NCBI GenBank assembly: GCA_947683425.1
Contig: CANTUQ010000004.1
Span: 35,107,001 to 35,171,000, forward strand
Source: Excoecaria cochinchinensis
Taxonomy: Eukaryota; Streptophyta; Magnoliopsida; Malpighiales; Euphorbiaceae
Direction: 5' to 3'
DNA length: 64,000 nt
Part shown: positions 34,001-46,910 of the stretch, piece after piece
Numbering within the stretch: the stretch's first letter is position 1
Layout of the letters: every line of letters begins with the position of its first letter
Translations under genes and position numbers: made by a program
Notes under the pieces: generated by a model
The model's database searches: none
Seen by the model: the letters and a program-made list of their open reading frames with translations, nothing else
Told to the model about the DNA's origin: nothing

Positions 34001-35208
34001 AGCTATGATGTATGTACCTTAGTTTCTGCCATCATAGTGATTTCGGTATGTTGGCATGCATTTACATTTCAAGGTTTGATAACATATGTATTGGTATAGT
34101 AATGTGAGTGTATGGAGTATTCGCTTGGTGATTGGCTTCGGCTAGTGTTTGAGGATCCTTGTGTGACAGTTTTATGCATGTTTAGATAGTTAGAGTTTAT
34201 GCATTGGGTAATCTATGACTTTCTATATTTAATTGATCACGGTAAGAGTATGTAAGATTTAACTGTACCTTCTGCATGGTGATGTTATGTTATTATTTCT
34301 TCGGTCTCTACTATTGGAGTGTTTTCGGCATGATTTTATATGTATCAGAGTGGTGCAGTGGAAGTGTTGTGCTATAACCTTGTTAGTCGATTCTCGGCTA
34401 GTGTGTGTGTATTATGGCATGCTAGTTGTATGTTCTGACCTTTAGTGACCTTGCATGATGTCTGGGTGCATCATTGTATGGTAGTGCAGTGCATCAGCTT
34501 CTTAATTCGGGTATCAGTTAATGTGTCTGTGCATCTCTGCATGATAGTTGCATTGCGTATGAATCGGCCTTTGGTTGGTATATGGGTATTTTGGTATGAC
34601 ATCTGTGTGTTTATATTATTTGTGTTTTGGTTTGATCCGCCTTCTGATATCTGAGACTTCGGTGGAACCCGTAAGTGTTTGCCTATGAGTTTATATGTAT
34701 TTTTGCATGATGTTATATGTTTATTAGTTTAGTGTCCTTTTGTCTTTGTTCCTCCCCACTAAGCGTTATCGCTTAGCACGGGTTCTTTTCCCTTGTAGGT
34801 GGCAAGTTTTGGTTCGGTTCGAGTCGAGCATTTGCAGGGTCGGCCACATAGGAGTTAGAAGTGTTTTGTTATTTTGGTTCCAGCTCCTGTATTATGGATT
34901 CTGTAATTTTTTTATAGCTTTTTGCTTATGTATTTTGTTATGTAAAGATCTTATTGTAATTAGGTTTTCAGTTGTTCCTTCATTTTATCTTTCTCCTTAT
35001 GCTTCCGCTAAATGATTGTATGTATGTATGTGAGTTATTGTATGTTCAGCTATTGTTTCTTTAAAGTTTTAATTTACGCTGTAATTCCATATGTCGTTAT
35101 GTATGAATGTGTGCTTCTGCTTAGTGTATGTGTGCATGTATGTGAGTGAGCGTCGGGTAGCGCGCCCGCCGGCGCCCTTCCAATGGGGGCGACGGTGGGG
35201 GTGTTACA

Positions 35209-36750
35209 CCTTTCACGAGGCTTTTCTATGCGAACTTCGATTTAATTACCCAAATCAATTCCAAATGCAGCCAAATTAAATATGCGTGCGAGGTCCATAA
35301 CTATTATAGAACATATTTAATTTAACATGGCCTAAAATTTAGGCCATTAAGGCTTTCTTTCCGGCTTCTACACAGAAGCCACTCCTAGGGCTTTTGCACA
35401 GATGATTTTCTTCCTGAGCTTAAAATTAATTCTCTAAGTGATGCAAAATTTTTATTTCATTCCTATAACATTTATAGTCAAATAATATTTTATTCTGAAT
35501 CAAAATGGACCAGTCTAGCCCATTATTACATACCATACGTAAAAGCTTCTGTGAACTCTTTTGCAGAATCTTCTGTGCATATATAATTAATTATTTTCAT
35601 CTCTATTATCTCATTCCATAATAATATCATATATTCTATTTGATGTCATTTTACCATAATGCCCTTTCACTATAGGTGTGTGACCTATTGGGTTTTTTGG
35701 TCCACTTGGCAGTACATACATAATTGTAATTATAGAATTGCATGATTTAAACTCTTTAAATCATTATATTAATTCTCCAATTAATATTTATTCATATGTA
35801 AATGTACAAATCATAAGAGACTTTTATACAAGTATCATGACTACCCAAGTGACATAAAAGTCAAGTGGTTTTACTATTCCCTTCCATAGAATAGTTACCG
35901 TGCAATTACTCCTTTCACCTTACTTCATCTCATTTAGGTTTTGATTATGGATAATGTCAACTCACATAAACCTAAATATAGTTGTTCTATAATTTAACCT
36001 TAGTTCCCAAAATGCCCATTATTGAACTCATCAACCTTCGGATTCCACTATGGCCAGAGATTATCTGAACAAGAGTATTATAGAACAAGTGAGATAATTT
36101 CCTTAATAAATTCAAAATGGTAAATGTTTTAGTACTCACTCAACTATCTTTAAGTAAGTTATGATATACCCAACCTCCTAACTATATTCACCTCTTGATG
36201 AAGGTAAGCAGTTATGGAGTCAAAGTATATCACTCACTACTTAAGATAACTTTGGCAATCTAAAGTCTAAGAATACTTACACTACTGCTATGAAGAGGTT
36301 CCTCATTGAAATATATTTAATATGCATGTGATTATTCTCTTGGCAGGTCTTCAATGTACTTGTTCTTTTAACAAGCATCCATATGTTAGCTTTGATTAAC
36401 TCCATGATTACAGCTATAAGAACCACTGCTTGAACCTTTCAAAAATCATGACATGTGCTAGTTATCTATATTAACAATGTCCTGACTTATTAATACTATG
36501 ACTAGGGATATTTAGGTTTTAACACATTAACATGCAATAGGTATCTCACATCATGAACTCTTTCATTATTGCCTTTGCACTGTGTTTGTAATACCAAGGA
36601 CTTCATTTACTAATTTAAGATATAAAATCAAATAAGATGTAATTGAAACATAGTATTAATAAATGAATAATGCCCTTTCATAAATGTTAATAAGTTTATA
36701 TACGTGAAAAGATCCTTAATCTACATAGGCTCTAGTGCATACTCCTAACA
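35209..36750 (-). repeat. Copia 3' LTR, inner part
   Basis: On the minus strand it starts at 36750 with TGTTAGGAGTATGCACTAG and continues to 35209, where EB interrupts. The first five bases after EB (CCTTT) are the duplicated target. Confidence 0.85.
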
Positions 36751-36764
36751 ATCTCCCACTTGTA
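36751..36764 (-). other. Copia polypurine tract
   Basis: On the minus strand ACAAGTGGGAGAT lies between the pol stop and TGTTAGGAG, the classic plant copia arrangement. Confidence 0.85.
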
Positions 36765-39700
36765 CTAAAACCAATCACTCATGTGTCTCATTCCTATATT
36801 GTGTACATAGTGATCAAACTTGGTATGGGATAGAGCTTTAGTGAGAAGATTCGCCACATTATCATCTATAGGGGACGCTTTCTATCTTCGCACCATTTTT
36901 TGGTATAATCTCCCTAATGAGATGGGAGAGTCTAAAGATATGCTTGGATCATGTCACAATATAAGGGTATCATATCAGTAATGCTAAGGACCACTCCTAG
37001 TTCAATGATGAACTTCTTGATCTATATTGCCTCCTTAGCTGCCTCTAAAGCAGTAATATACTTAGGTTATGTGGTTGAATCGGTAGTTGTCTCTTATTTG
37101 GAACTCTTTCAACTATCTGCTCCTCCTCCCAGTATGAACACAAAACCAGATAGTTATTTACAATCATCCTTATCTAACTGAAAGCTGGAATCTATACACC
37201 CACTTACATGTAAATCACCCTCTCTATTTACTGAGAATACATCCTTATTTCTTCTCAAGTACTTAAGGATATTCTTGACTACACTCCAGTGTTCCTCCCC
37301 ATAGTTAGTTTTGAATCTGCTTGTAACACTCAAAGCAAATGCTACATCTGGACTTGTATATAACATAGTATATATGATAGAACTAATAGCCGATGCATAT
37401 GGTATTCTATTCATGCCATCTCTATCCTCTTGTGTGTTAGGACAAATAGACTTCGAAAGGTATTTTCCATGTACCGTGGGTATAAACTCTTTTTAGAGAG
37501 ATCCATATTGAACCTCTTCAATACCTTATCTATCTATGTAGATTATGTAAGACCTAGTAACCTATTGGATATATCTTTATAGATCCTAATTCTAAGAATA
37601 TCGGATGTTTCTCCAAGGGCTTTCATAGAGAATTGCTTGGATAACCATATCTTGACAGACTGAAGGATAGAAATGTCATTTCCCATGAATAATATGTCAT
37701 CCATATATAGAACAAGGAAAACAGTTGCACTCCTACTAACATTCTTATACACATAAGGTTGATCCTCATTCTATGAGAAATCAAACTCTTTGATTGTCTC
37801 ATTAAATTGGATGTTTTAACTCCTAGATGCTTGCTTCAGTCCATAGATAGATCTTTCAAGCTTGTATCAGGCTATGGTATATGCACATCCTCTATTAGAT
37901 TTCCATTTAGGAAAGCGATCTTCACATCCATTTGCCAAATCGCATAATCAAAATAAGTGACAATGACTAAAAGTATTCTTATGGCTTTAAGCATTACGAC
38001 AGGAGAAAAGGTTTCATCAAAGTCAATTCCTTCTCTTTAGTGATAACCATTAGCAACCAAAGTGAGCCTTGTGAGTAACTATATTACCCTCTATGCCAGT
38101 ATTTTTCTGGAAGACCCATTTGCACCCTATGAGTTTTATCCTTTTAGGTGGTAGAGTCAAAGTCCATACTTTATTCTTATACATGGAGTCCATTTTGGAT
38201 TGTATAGCCTTAAGCCATAATTCACATTTTGAACTATTCATAACTTTTTGATAGCTTGTAGGCTCACTGTCCTTTACCATGTCACACTCTTATCTAAGTG
38301 TATAAAAAATCCATATCTAGAACATATCCTAGTAGATCATATAAGAACTTATGTGTATTGAGGTTACTTATAATCTCATCATTATAAGATTTAATCTCGA
38401 GTTTCATCGGTTGATCAGTTTCAATTTGTAGGTTTTAAACTTCACTAAGTTCAATTCTACTCCCACTGTCCTCTCTTAGTAGGAGTTCCCTTTCTAAGAA
38501 GACGACATGCCTTGAAGCAAACACCTTTTGTTCCAAGGGATGGTAGAAGTAATATCAAATTATTTCCTTTTGATATCCCATAAACAAGCAATTTTTAGAC
38601 TTAACATCTAGCTTGTCTGACAATACCTTTATATCAAAAAGTGTGGGTTTCTTGTTATTCTAGATTTCATATGGAGTAAAATTAGTTGATTTACTTGGAA
38701 CTCTATTTAATACATAAAAAGTAGTTTTTAGAGCATATCCCTAATATGACTTAGGCGACTATGCTAGGCTCATCATGGATTGAACCATATCCAATAGTGT
38801 TTGATTTCTCCTCTCAGATACACCATTATACTGTGTGTATTTGGTGGACTCCATTGAGATAAAATCCCATTATCTTTAAGATATCTTGAAACTCTTGGCT
38901 TAAGTATTCTCCACATTGATATAATCTTAGTCTCTTAATACTCTTGCCAAGTTGTTTCTTTACTTCATTTCTGAACTCTTTGAACTTTTAAAAAGATTTA
39001 GATTTATACTTCATCAAATAGATGTATCCATATTTGGATTAATCATCTATAAAGGCTACGAAATAGGAATAGCCTCCTTTAGAATGTGTAGTCATTGGAC
39101 CAGATACATCTGACTGTATTAAGTCCAATGTCTCACTAGCTCGTACTCGTTTACCAGTAAAAGGTACATTGGTCATTTTGCCCATTAAGCATGATTCGTA
39201 TATATCAAATGCTTCATAATTAAATGATCCCAAATCACCAGACTTGTGTAATTTGTTCATGCATTTCTCATTTATATAGCCTAAATGAAAATGACATAAG
39301 TAAGAAACTATTAAGATTATCTTGTTTTATTCTCTTAGTATTCGTATTATGCACTTCTTTATTTAAATCAATAACAAATATGCCATTGTTAACAATTGCA
39401 TTAATATAAAATATATTATTCTTAAAAATGGAACAACTCTTGTCCTTATTAAAAGAAATGTCGTAAATATCCATATGCAATTTAAAGAAATAATACTCCT
39501 AAATGAAGTTGGAACATAATAACAGTAATGTAGTTACAGTATCAATCCACTTAGAAGAGGCAAGTGATAGGTCCCTACAACTTGCGTAGAGATGTTCTAG
39601 CCAGTCACTGACTACAGACATATCTTTGCCTTCATGACTCTTCTACTGCTTTAAAACATGCTAGATCATTACACAAATGAGATCCACATCTAGTATCTAA

Positions 39701-39860
39701 TACCCAAGATTGTCTAGAAGTAATATAATAAGTATTAATTTTAGTAATATGAATACTTGGATTTTCAGCTTTAGCCAACTTCTTCTCCTTAAGGGAATCT
39801 ACGTAACCCTTGTAGTTTTGCTTCCAGTGGCCATCGTTTCCACTGTGGAAGCAAGTTTCT
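36765..39860 (-). pseudogene. Copia pol remnant: knuckle, protease, integrase, RT, RNase H
   Basis: Read right to left on the minus strand: a degenerate gag knuckle with NDGHWKQNYKGY (near 39840-39790); protease WVLDTRCGSHLCND (near 39710-39670); integrase N-terminus and core start with CLMGKMTNVPFTGKRVRA and LDLIQSDVSGPM (39260-39039); RT start with WLKAIQSKMDSM and LIGCKWVF (38280-38050); the active site LVLYMDDILFMGND (YMDD, about 37700); RNase H region with YTSPDVAFALSVTSRF (37414-37154); and the C-terminus DNVANLLTKALS..FDHYVHNIGMRHMSDWF before the stop at 36765. Several frameshifts and stops separate these blocks, so no protein is made. Order protease-integrase-RT-RNase H defines Ty1/copia; I do not assign a clade. 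Confidence 0.85.
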
Positions 39861-39873
39861 TTAATTAGGATTC

Positions 39874-41328
39874 TGATAAGTTATAATTATATTTATATTT
39901 TAAGGTATTTATCAGCATAATTTTGTGTTTTCTTTGTTAGTTTTAATCTTTATTAGTTTAGTTTATCTTACTTTGATAGTTTACAATGTTTTTAAAGTTT
40001 TTAATAAGTTTTGGGATGTTTTCAGGTGTTTCCTAACAATTCGGAGCTTCATTGGAGGTGCGAGGCTGACTCTAGGTTGAATTGGTGAAGGAGGGTAGAA
40101 TTGTACTAAAACATAGCCGTGTTTTGTAAAAAACACGTTATGTTTTCCAGTCTGTGTTGCCAAAAAATCTCGCTCAAAGCAGCCCTGATTTTGCTCATTT
40201 TTATTCAAAACATGGTTGTGCTTTTCTATAGTTTTATAACAGGCACCATTTCATCTTCCAAAAGGGGAGTTAGACATTTTTATTTTTTTAGGTTTTTATT
40301 TTTCTCATCTTAGACACTATGAGAGATAGTTTTTTCTCTCATTTTTAGTTTATATTTTATTTTAATTTCATTTTTGTTTGTATTTAGCTTAGATTTATTT
40401 AGTTTAAATCTTTAATTTGGGATTCAAGGAAAATTTCAAGGTTGAAGAAAGAGAAGCTTCAAGATCCATTTTCTCTCTCATCAAAGGTGTATCATTTTCT
40501 CTCACATCAAAGGTGTATCAAAACTCTAATGTTTTACATTTATTGATTATATTCTTGATGTTAGAGTAGTTCTTTTTACTTAGGAATTCTTGAATCATAT
40601 TTTGCATTTGTATATGTGAGTTTAATGAATATTTTCATGTTTTCTTCTTTTTCTCTTGATCCTGATATATGCACTTATAACGATTATTGGATTTTATTTT
40701 GATTTTATTTGGAATGATGATTGAAGTTAAATTTGATGATTGTTGTTATATGTATATGCTTTTTTCTTCTAAGATTTGCATCTATATGTCTTCCTGCCTC
40801 CGAAATAGGAGCTTGATTTATAGTTGTTGATTTTATTAGGTTCAAATTTGTGAGAAATAGATGGGTTTTTGGATGGTCGTCTCTAAAATGGGAGCTATCT
40901 TAGATCTAGGATTTAGTAACAGTGATTAAACTAATCAATAGGTTATTTTCGAAATGGGAGGTTTGATTATTAGAATAGCTTTCTGCAGAATGGGGGCTTA
41001 GGTTTTGATGGGTTGTCCAGAATTTTATGTTTATATTGTTTTACCCATATCCAATTGCATTTATAAGGATAAAATATCCTAATCATTTAATTCATCTTTG
41101 ATTGATTTCTTAATGATTGTTTTTATACTTAATTATTAGTTTAAAGTTTTAATTTCTTGCTTAGCCTAGAACTCCCCTCAAACCAACTTAGGACATATCA
41201 GATTAGCACCATTTAGCCATAGATATTTAGCTTAACAATTGCTTTTCCCTTGGGTTTGATATTCGTGGGTCGTTAATTATACTCGCTATATTGCTTATCG
41301 ATTCAGTGCACTTGTTAAATGTTGGTCA
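39874..41328 (+). repeat. Athila-like 5' LTR
   Basis: From TGATAAGTTATAATT to TTGGTCA, 1,455 bp. It contains ACA..TGT-type palindromic motifs at 40109-40222 and a repeated CTCTCATCAAAGGTGTATCA segment near 40475-40520. Confidence 0.8.
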
Positions 41329-41334
41329 AGTTTT

Positions 41335-41352
41335 TGGCATCGTTGTCGGGGA
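41335..41352 (+). other. Athila-type primer-binding site
   Basis: TGGCATCGTTGTCGGGGA differs from the standard Athila/Tat site TGGCGCCGTTGCCGGGGA at three positions, all transitions of the C-to-T or G-to-A type expected from cytosine deamination. Confidence 0.75.
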
Positions 41353-41425
41353 ATCGCGGTGTTTGTTTGTTAAATATCTTTAGTTGAGTTAGTATGAGAT
41401 TTTATTTTTCTTTATTTTTGACTTT

Positions 41426-42246
41426 GTGTTTATCTTTATAGGAAGATTTGGAGGCATTTTCAAAATGATGCGGGATAATGTCCAAGATTATGAATTGGTG
41501 CTTTTGCGAGTACAAATGAATGATTTGATGAGGGAAATGCAAGAACTACAACACTTGCATACAAATTCGACAATTTATTCTTCACCATCCTTTAAAGATT
41601 CTTATTCTGCATGGATTTCACAAGAGTCTAACACATCCAAAATCATAGCAATTTGACAGATGCAATTCCAAGCAAAAAAGGAAGAGTGAAAGGCTACAAT
41701 TAATTTTGAAGAGAAAAGGATCAAAACTCAAGAGAATTTATTGAGGAGTCAAGAAGTGGGGATCAAATATTTGGAAACCAAGCTGGAGATCTTAAGTATT
41801 TCCATGGATAATCAAGGTGATGGTGGTAAAAAGAGAGAATTGAGTCATGCACCTATGGTAACTAAAGAAAATTTGGATGATTTTACGATTGGTTGCATGA
41901 AGAAAAAGAGGATCTAACCATTTTTGGAGACAAGTCTTGTGTTTGTTTAGAAGATGAGTTCAAATCTTTTGTGAAGAATTTTACACCAAAGGAGTAAGCA
42001 ATGTTCAATTTTCAAATGGAAGCACTGAATTGAGGCCATTTGAAAAATTTCTTTAGGCTAGAAGAGCCGAAGAAATTTATTCGTAGTGAACCCAAGGTGG
42101 ATTCATACTTCATCAAAGATATGAAATTTTCTACCTTGGTGGTGTTTGACACGTTTCTCTTACTTAAGGGGGGAAATGAAAAGCAAAAGCCAGAGAGAAC
42201 ATTATTCGGATCACAGGCTCGTCCACCCAAGAGTAATACGAGTTGA
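41426..42246 (+). pseudogene. Unrecognised coding remnants in the Athila-like element
   Basis: A 76-codon frame at 41426 (MMRDNVQDYELVLLRVQMNDLMREMQEL, coiled-coil-like) and a later frame ending near 42246 (FFRLEEPKKFIRSEPK..LLLKGGNEKQKP) are separated by stops. They occupy the place of gag, but I see no gag or protease signature. They may be relics of an element-specific ORF. Confidence 0.35.
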
Positions 42247-45200
42247 GCTAGGACTCTATAAAGCAGAACTTTTCGTAATCTTTTCTCTTTAAATTAACGT
42301 CAATTTTTCTTATTGTCATTTCTTTGTGTTTTATGCGTTATTTTTAGTTGTTTTGATTTGTATTTTTGTTTTTAGGATTTAAAATTATTTCTTTAATTTT
42401 TGTGTATTTTTAATTTTCTTTTAGATTTTGCATGAATTAGAATGTTTAATTTCATTGTTTTTTATTTTTTTTCTTTTGTTGGTTTTGATTTGTTTTATTG
42501 TTTTGGTTTTTAACAAATGAGAGCAAATTGAATTTTCAATTCTATAGCATTTTTTGCATTTCACACGAATGTCAAAGTTTGATGACAGATGTGTAATTAA
42601 AAATTTTTAGTCTAGTAGCATCTTACATTGCTGTCAGTAATTTTTTAGTCCAATAGCAAAAACACAGCCATGTTTTGTAAAAAAGAACGGCCATGCTTTT
42701 GTTAAAAGCGCCAAAAATAGCATGTTAGAAAAACATAACTGTGCTTTTGTTCCATATTCTTAGAAAAAAAACACCATTTTCATTTGAAAACGCTTCCACT
42801 TCATTTCTTTCCCCTGTTCTTCCACCCATAATTTTTTTTCAAATTTTTTTTCTTGGATCTTCATTGGCGAACCGAGTGAGGTATAAGTAAATCTCAAATT
42901 GTTTGTCTTTTAGAGCTTCAAATCATATTTATGTCATATTATTTTTGCAATTCTTCCCATTTCTTGAGGATAATTTTAATTTGTCCTATTTTATGCAAAA
43001 ATTTCATATTTCTAGTTGAGATTAAGAGCTCTCTCTCTCTCCCATTCTCTATCTTTTAAAGGTTTTTTTTTAGTTAGTTAGTCAATTTATACAAGCTCAG
43101 GTATGCTTCCTTTCCCAACTCAATTCTTAATTTTTTTCTGGTTTAAATTTTCTTTTAGCTGTAATTAAAATCTCTAAGATTGTGTTGTTTTAATTCTGTT
43201 GATTGAAGTTTTTTTATTTTCTTTCGAATTTGAACAAAATATTGGGTTTGTAAATGTATTCACAAAAATCTAGTTTCATGCACACCAACTGTTTAATTAT
43301 TTGCCTCAGTGAAATTTCATATCAAGTTTCATGCTTTTTAATTGATTTATACCATATTTTTATGTATTGAATTTTCTCAAAACTGTTAATGTGAAATGTG
43401 AGGATAATTTTAAAACTTGTTGGCATGAATTCAGTGCTAAAACAATATGGAAATTTATCACTTTTGGCATGATCACAGCTGGACTAGAATTGCTACCCTT
43501 GGTTGAAATTTATCAAGTTTATTTAAGTAGTCTTTGCACAGGGCAATCATATTTTTGAGCTGAATTGTATGTTTATATTTGTGCTTAATTGTTCCTATAG
43601 CAATGTTGAGTTATTGAGGCTGCCATTTTAATTGAGTTTGGATTTATTTCTCAGTTTTCTAGCTTACACTTATTTCTCAAAATTTTCATTTGAAAGGAAG
43701 CATAATGAAAGTTGTGATTTTGAGCTTCAGATTTTTTGAATGAAATGACTTAAGTTAATTAATTCCATTTGGCATGACATTGATTTGGGAAATTTATGCA
43801 AGTTTAATTTGAATTGCTTGAGACTATTCTTGGTATTTTAATGCTTTATAATGTTTGCTATTGCATTAGTTCTTCAATGTGATGCGATTAATGGTTATGT
43901 TATTTTGTGATGAGATAAATGCATGTTTGCTAGAACTCAAATTGATGGGATTATGGTGAGTTGCATTTGATGCCAAATATCAAAATTTTGTTTGCATGCA
44001 ACTCTGATTTTTGCTTCACATTATTGCTCATAAAGCATGTTTAAGGCAAATATTGCATCTCTATTTTCTTGAGCACCACCAACTTGCATACACATTATTT
44101 TTGGCCTTACCACTTCAAACTATAATTATTTGTGCTCATTTTTAATTTTTCACCTATGCATTGCATTTTAGTTTCACTTATTATGCATAGATGTTAAGAA
44201 GGAATGTTGCACTATTATTATCTTTGCATATTAATTATTTGATTTTTTTCCATTTTTGAGAATATTGCAAGAATTTTTGATTTTTCATAAGCTAATTGCA
44301 CAGCATTTGAGAAAATATTTTTGTGTGTTTCATTTCCTTACACTGAGGACAGTGCAACATTTTAAGTTTGGGGTGAGTGCCAGTTCTATAATTCAAACCT
44401 GTTTTGTTTTGTTTTCAAGTTTTTAAGTCTTTTTGTCTCTTTTTCTATTTTTTTAGAGTAAATTTTTAAAATTTTTAAATTTTTTGGGTGTGTTTATGGT
44501 AAGTTTGTACCCAAAATATTGAGATGGTTGTTTTTTGTTGATTTACCCTTAATTTAAATTCTTATTTCATCCTAGTAGTTCTCAACTGTAAGTGAATGGT
44601 TTTGATCTTAGTTTTAGAAATTTGTGTTTTATTCAATGTTAAATTGAGTGGAAAATAGTCTTGTTTGTATCTTTATTTACTTGATTGCATGTAGACCTTA
44701 ACTATACTTTGCAATTTCTAAATGTGGAGCACTTTGGTCCTATTTTGAAAAATTGAGAAAAATCTAGTTGCAATTAAGGGATTAGATGAAAACTCACTAA
44801 GAGCATTAGTACATATTTGATTATTTATCAAATCGACTCCCAGATGAGACAGAACCTAAAAAATGAATTAGATAGCCCGTCTTTGTATAGCTCTAAATGA
44901 CTTTTCCTACCTTATTTTCATAGTCTCTTGCTAGCCCATTGAGCTTACTGTATTAGTATGCCAAATGCGTGCTTATTTTATTGTTACACATATTAAAGCT
45001 GCCTTTAGCCTAAAATGATTTTTGCCTCCCTTTAGAAGAATTGCCACTCTAGTAAGGTTGGGTTTGTAGTTTAGGTAAAAGGAAGTTTAGTTTTTGTCAA
45101 TTCTTAGTGTAAATTTATGTTTGAGGGTAGATTGGTGTGTGTAATAGAGAGTTGAGCCTATTTAGTGAAATAAGTTTGGGGTTATTAAAGGAAATTGGAT

Positions 45201-46040
45201 ATGAATTGTTTATTGGTCTTATGAAAAATAAAGTTCATTCTAATTCTTGTTGAAAATTATGAAATTATTTAAGTACTTTATTGATTTTGATAGCTAGTTG
45301 AGTTTTATGTAATAATAATAAAAAAATAAATAGCGTTGCAAGTTTTTCCTAGCTAACTAATTCAAATGTAAGTTTGGGGTATAAAATTTGCTGATAGCCA
45401 AGCTATTGCCTTGTGATGAGTACTATTGAATATTATGTGAGCATTTATTGTTGTTTTGAGCTTAGTTTGATGAGCTAAGTTGTATTAAGACCAAACATTA
45501 GAATGTTATGATATGCAATTGGGTTGGGTGATTGTAGTTTCTTTTAGGTAATAGCCATTTTTCTCTAGCGACTTGATCCTTCTTTGTTAGTCAATTTACC
45601 TGAACCTAACGTTATAACCAAAATGTAAAACCTTTTGATTTTTGGTTTTGACTTTTCCAATTTAGCGGAGATGACCTTCTAGTAAGATTTGGTATATAAG
45701 CAGAGGCCTATGGTGTTTCTTGAGCTTCTAGTGAGAAGCCATGAGTGCATTTATGCATTCGATTTGAAACTTATTCCCAAGTTTGCATAAAGAAGTTTTG
45801 TTTTTAAATGAGAAAGTCTATTTTGGCCTTTTGCGCACACATAGAGAAATTGCTTGGTATGCTCTTGTGTTTATTTGTTGCTTAGTGAACATTATTATTT
45901 ACATGCTTATTTTCTTGCTCACTAATTAAGAATGATTTCTCACTTTCTTTTGTTGAGATTGAAATGGTTGAGAATGTGGTTCATTCAGTTTACTCGAGTT
46001 AATATTGAAATGGTTGAGTATGTGGTTCATTCAGTTTACT
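42247..46040 (+). other. Long non-coding internal region
   Basis: 3.8 kb of T-rich sequence without coding potential. It contains a second set of ACA..TGT palindromic motifs (42656-42760) and, at 44341-44376, the phrase GAGGACAGTGCAACATTTTA followed by AGTTTGGGGT. This closely resembles the end-of-element phrase at 46042-46070. Confidence 0.7.
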
Positions 46041-46050
46041 CGAGGACGAG
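45961..46050 (+). repeat. 46-bp tandem duplication before the polypurine tract
   Basis: GAAATGGTTGAGAATGTGG.. at 45961 recurs at 46007 with one base changed; each copy ends TTTACTCGAG. Confidence 0.9.
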
Positions 46051-46073
46051 TAAAGGATTAAGTTTGGGGTTGT

Positions 46074-46910
46074 TGATAAGTTGTAATTATATTTAAATTT
46101 TAGAGTATTTCTTAGCATAATTCTATGTTTTTTTGTTAGTTTTAATCTTTATTAGTTTAGTTTATATTATTTTAATAGTTTATAATGTTTTTATATATTT
46201 AGACATTTCCTAACAATTCGAAGATTCATTGGAGGTGCGGGGCTGATTCTAGGTTAAATTGGTGAAGGAAGATAGAAATGTATTAAAACACAAACGTGTT
46301 TGTACAAAACACAACTGTATTTTCCAGTCTTAGTCACCAAAAACTCTGACATAAAACAACCCTAACTTTTCACATTTTTATTCAGAACACAGCTGTGTTT
46401 TTATAAAACACATTTGTGCTTTTTTGTAGTTTTATAACAAGTGCAGTTTCATCTTCCAAAAGGGGAGTTAGAAATTTTTTTTTAGGTTTTTATTTTTCTT
46501 GTCCTAGACACTGTGAGAGACAGTTTTTCTCTCATTTTTATGCTAGAATTTATTTTAATTTCATTTTTGTTTGTATTTAGCTTAGATTCATTTAGTTTAG
46601 ATCTTTAATTTGGGATTTAAGGAAGATTTCAAGGTTGAAGTAGGAGCTTCAAGATCAATTTTCTCTCTCATCAAGGGTGCATCTAAATTCTAATATTTGA
46701 CATTTAATGATTATATTCTTGATGTTAGAGTAGTTCTTTTTGCTTAGGAATTTTTAAATCATATTTCGTATTTAGATATTTGGGTTTAATGAATATTTTC
46801 ATTTTTTTCTCTATTTCTATTGATATTGTTATCTACATTTATAGTGATTGTTGGATTTGATTTTGATTTTATTCGGAATGATGATTGAAGTTAAATCTGA
46901 TTATTGTTAT
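46074..46910 (+). repeat. Athila-like 3' LTR, truncated by E3
   Basis: Starts TGATAAGTTGTAATT after TTAAGTTTGGGGTTGT. It aligns with 39874-40735 and stops where the E3 LTR begins (TGTAAGGACCC). It has the palindromic motifs AACACAGCTGTGTTTT (46386) and ACACAAACGTGTTTG (46288). Confidence 0.85.

Larger units (their letters stand above)
23136..35208 (+). mobile_element. EB: large-LTR gypsy element with minimal internal region
   Basis: Two LTRs start TGTAACAACCC and end GTGTTACA, flanked by CCTTT duplications. The internal region is only 824 bp (27100-27923): a Met-type primer site, a broken gag remnant with a CCHC knuckle, and a polypurine tract. Two differences in the first 204 bp of the LTRs and about five in a 145-bp sample near 24480 suggest 1-3% divergence, so this is among the younger insertions here. 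A 3.27-kb insertion lies in the 3' LTR. With no pol it depended on enzymes from another element. Confidence 0.9.
27924..35208 (+). repeat. EB 3' LTR, interrupted
   Basis: 27924-29123 and 32398-35208 together reproduce the 5' LTR. The interruption is a 3.27-kb insertion with a GTGTC duplication. It ends GTGTTACA followed by the duplicated CCTTT. One short tandem gain (GTGTGTTGATAGTGTGTTGA near 33110) is absent from the 5' LTR. Confidence 0.92.
22651..39873 (-). mobile_element. Ty1/copia element in reverse, 5' end missing, split by EB
   Basis: The minus-strand element runs from a zinc-knuckle gag remnant (about 39860) through protease, integrase, RT and RNase H to the stop at 36765, then a polypurine tract and the 3' LTR. 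The LTR is interrupted by EB at 23136-35208 with a 5-bp duplication. The gag start and 5' LTR are missing because the Athila-like element begins at 39874; they could lie beyond the window. LTR ends TGTTGGGA and TCCTAACA form the expected short inverted repeat. Confidence 0.85.
39874..46910 (+). mobile_element. Athila-like non-autonomous gypsy element
   Basis: Two LTRs start TGATAAGTT(A/G)TAATT, the first at 39874 and the second at 46074, around 4.7 kb of internal DNA (41329-46073). The primer site TGGCATCGTTGTCGGGGA and the polypurine phrase TTAAGTTTGGGGTTG are Athila/Tat-type. No protease, RT, RNase H or integrase is readable inside. The LTRs differ at about a tenth of positions by eye. It sits inside the copia gag region, and E3 interrupts its 3' LTR at 46910; the remaining LTR is not found in the window. 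Confidence 0.8.
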
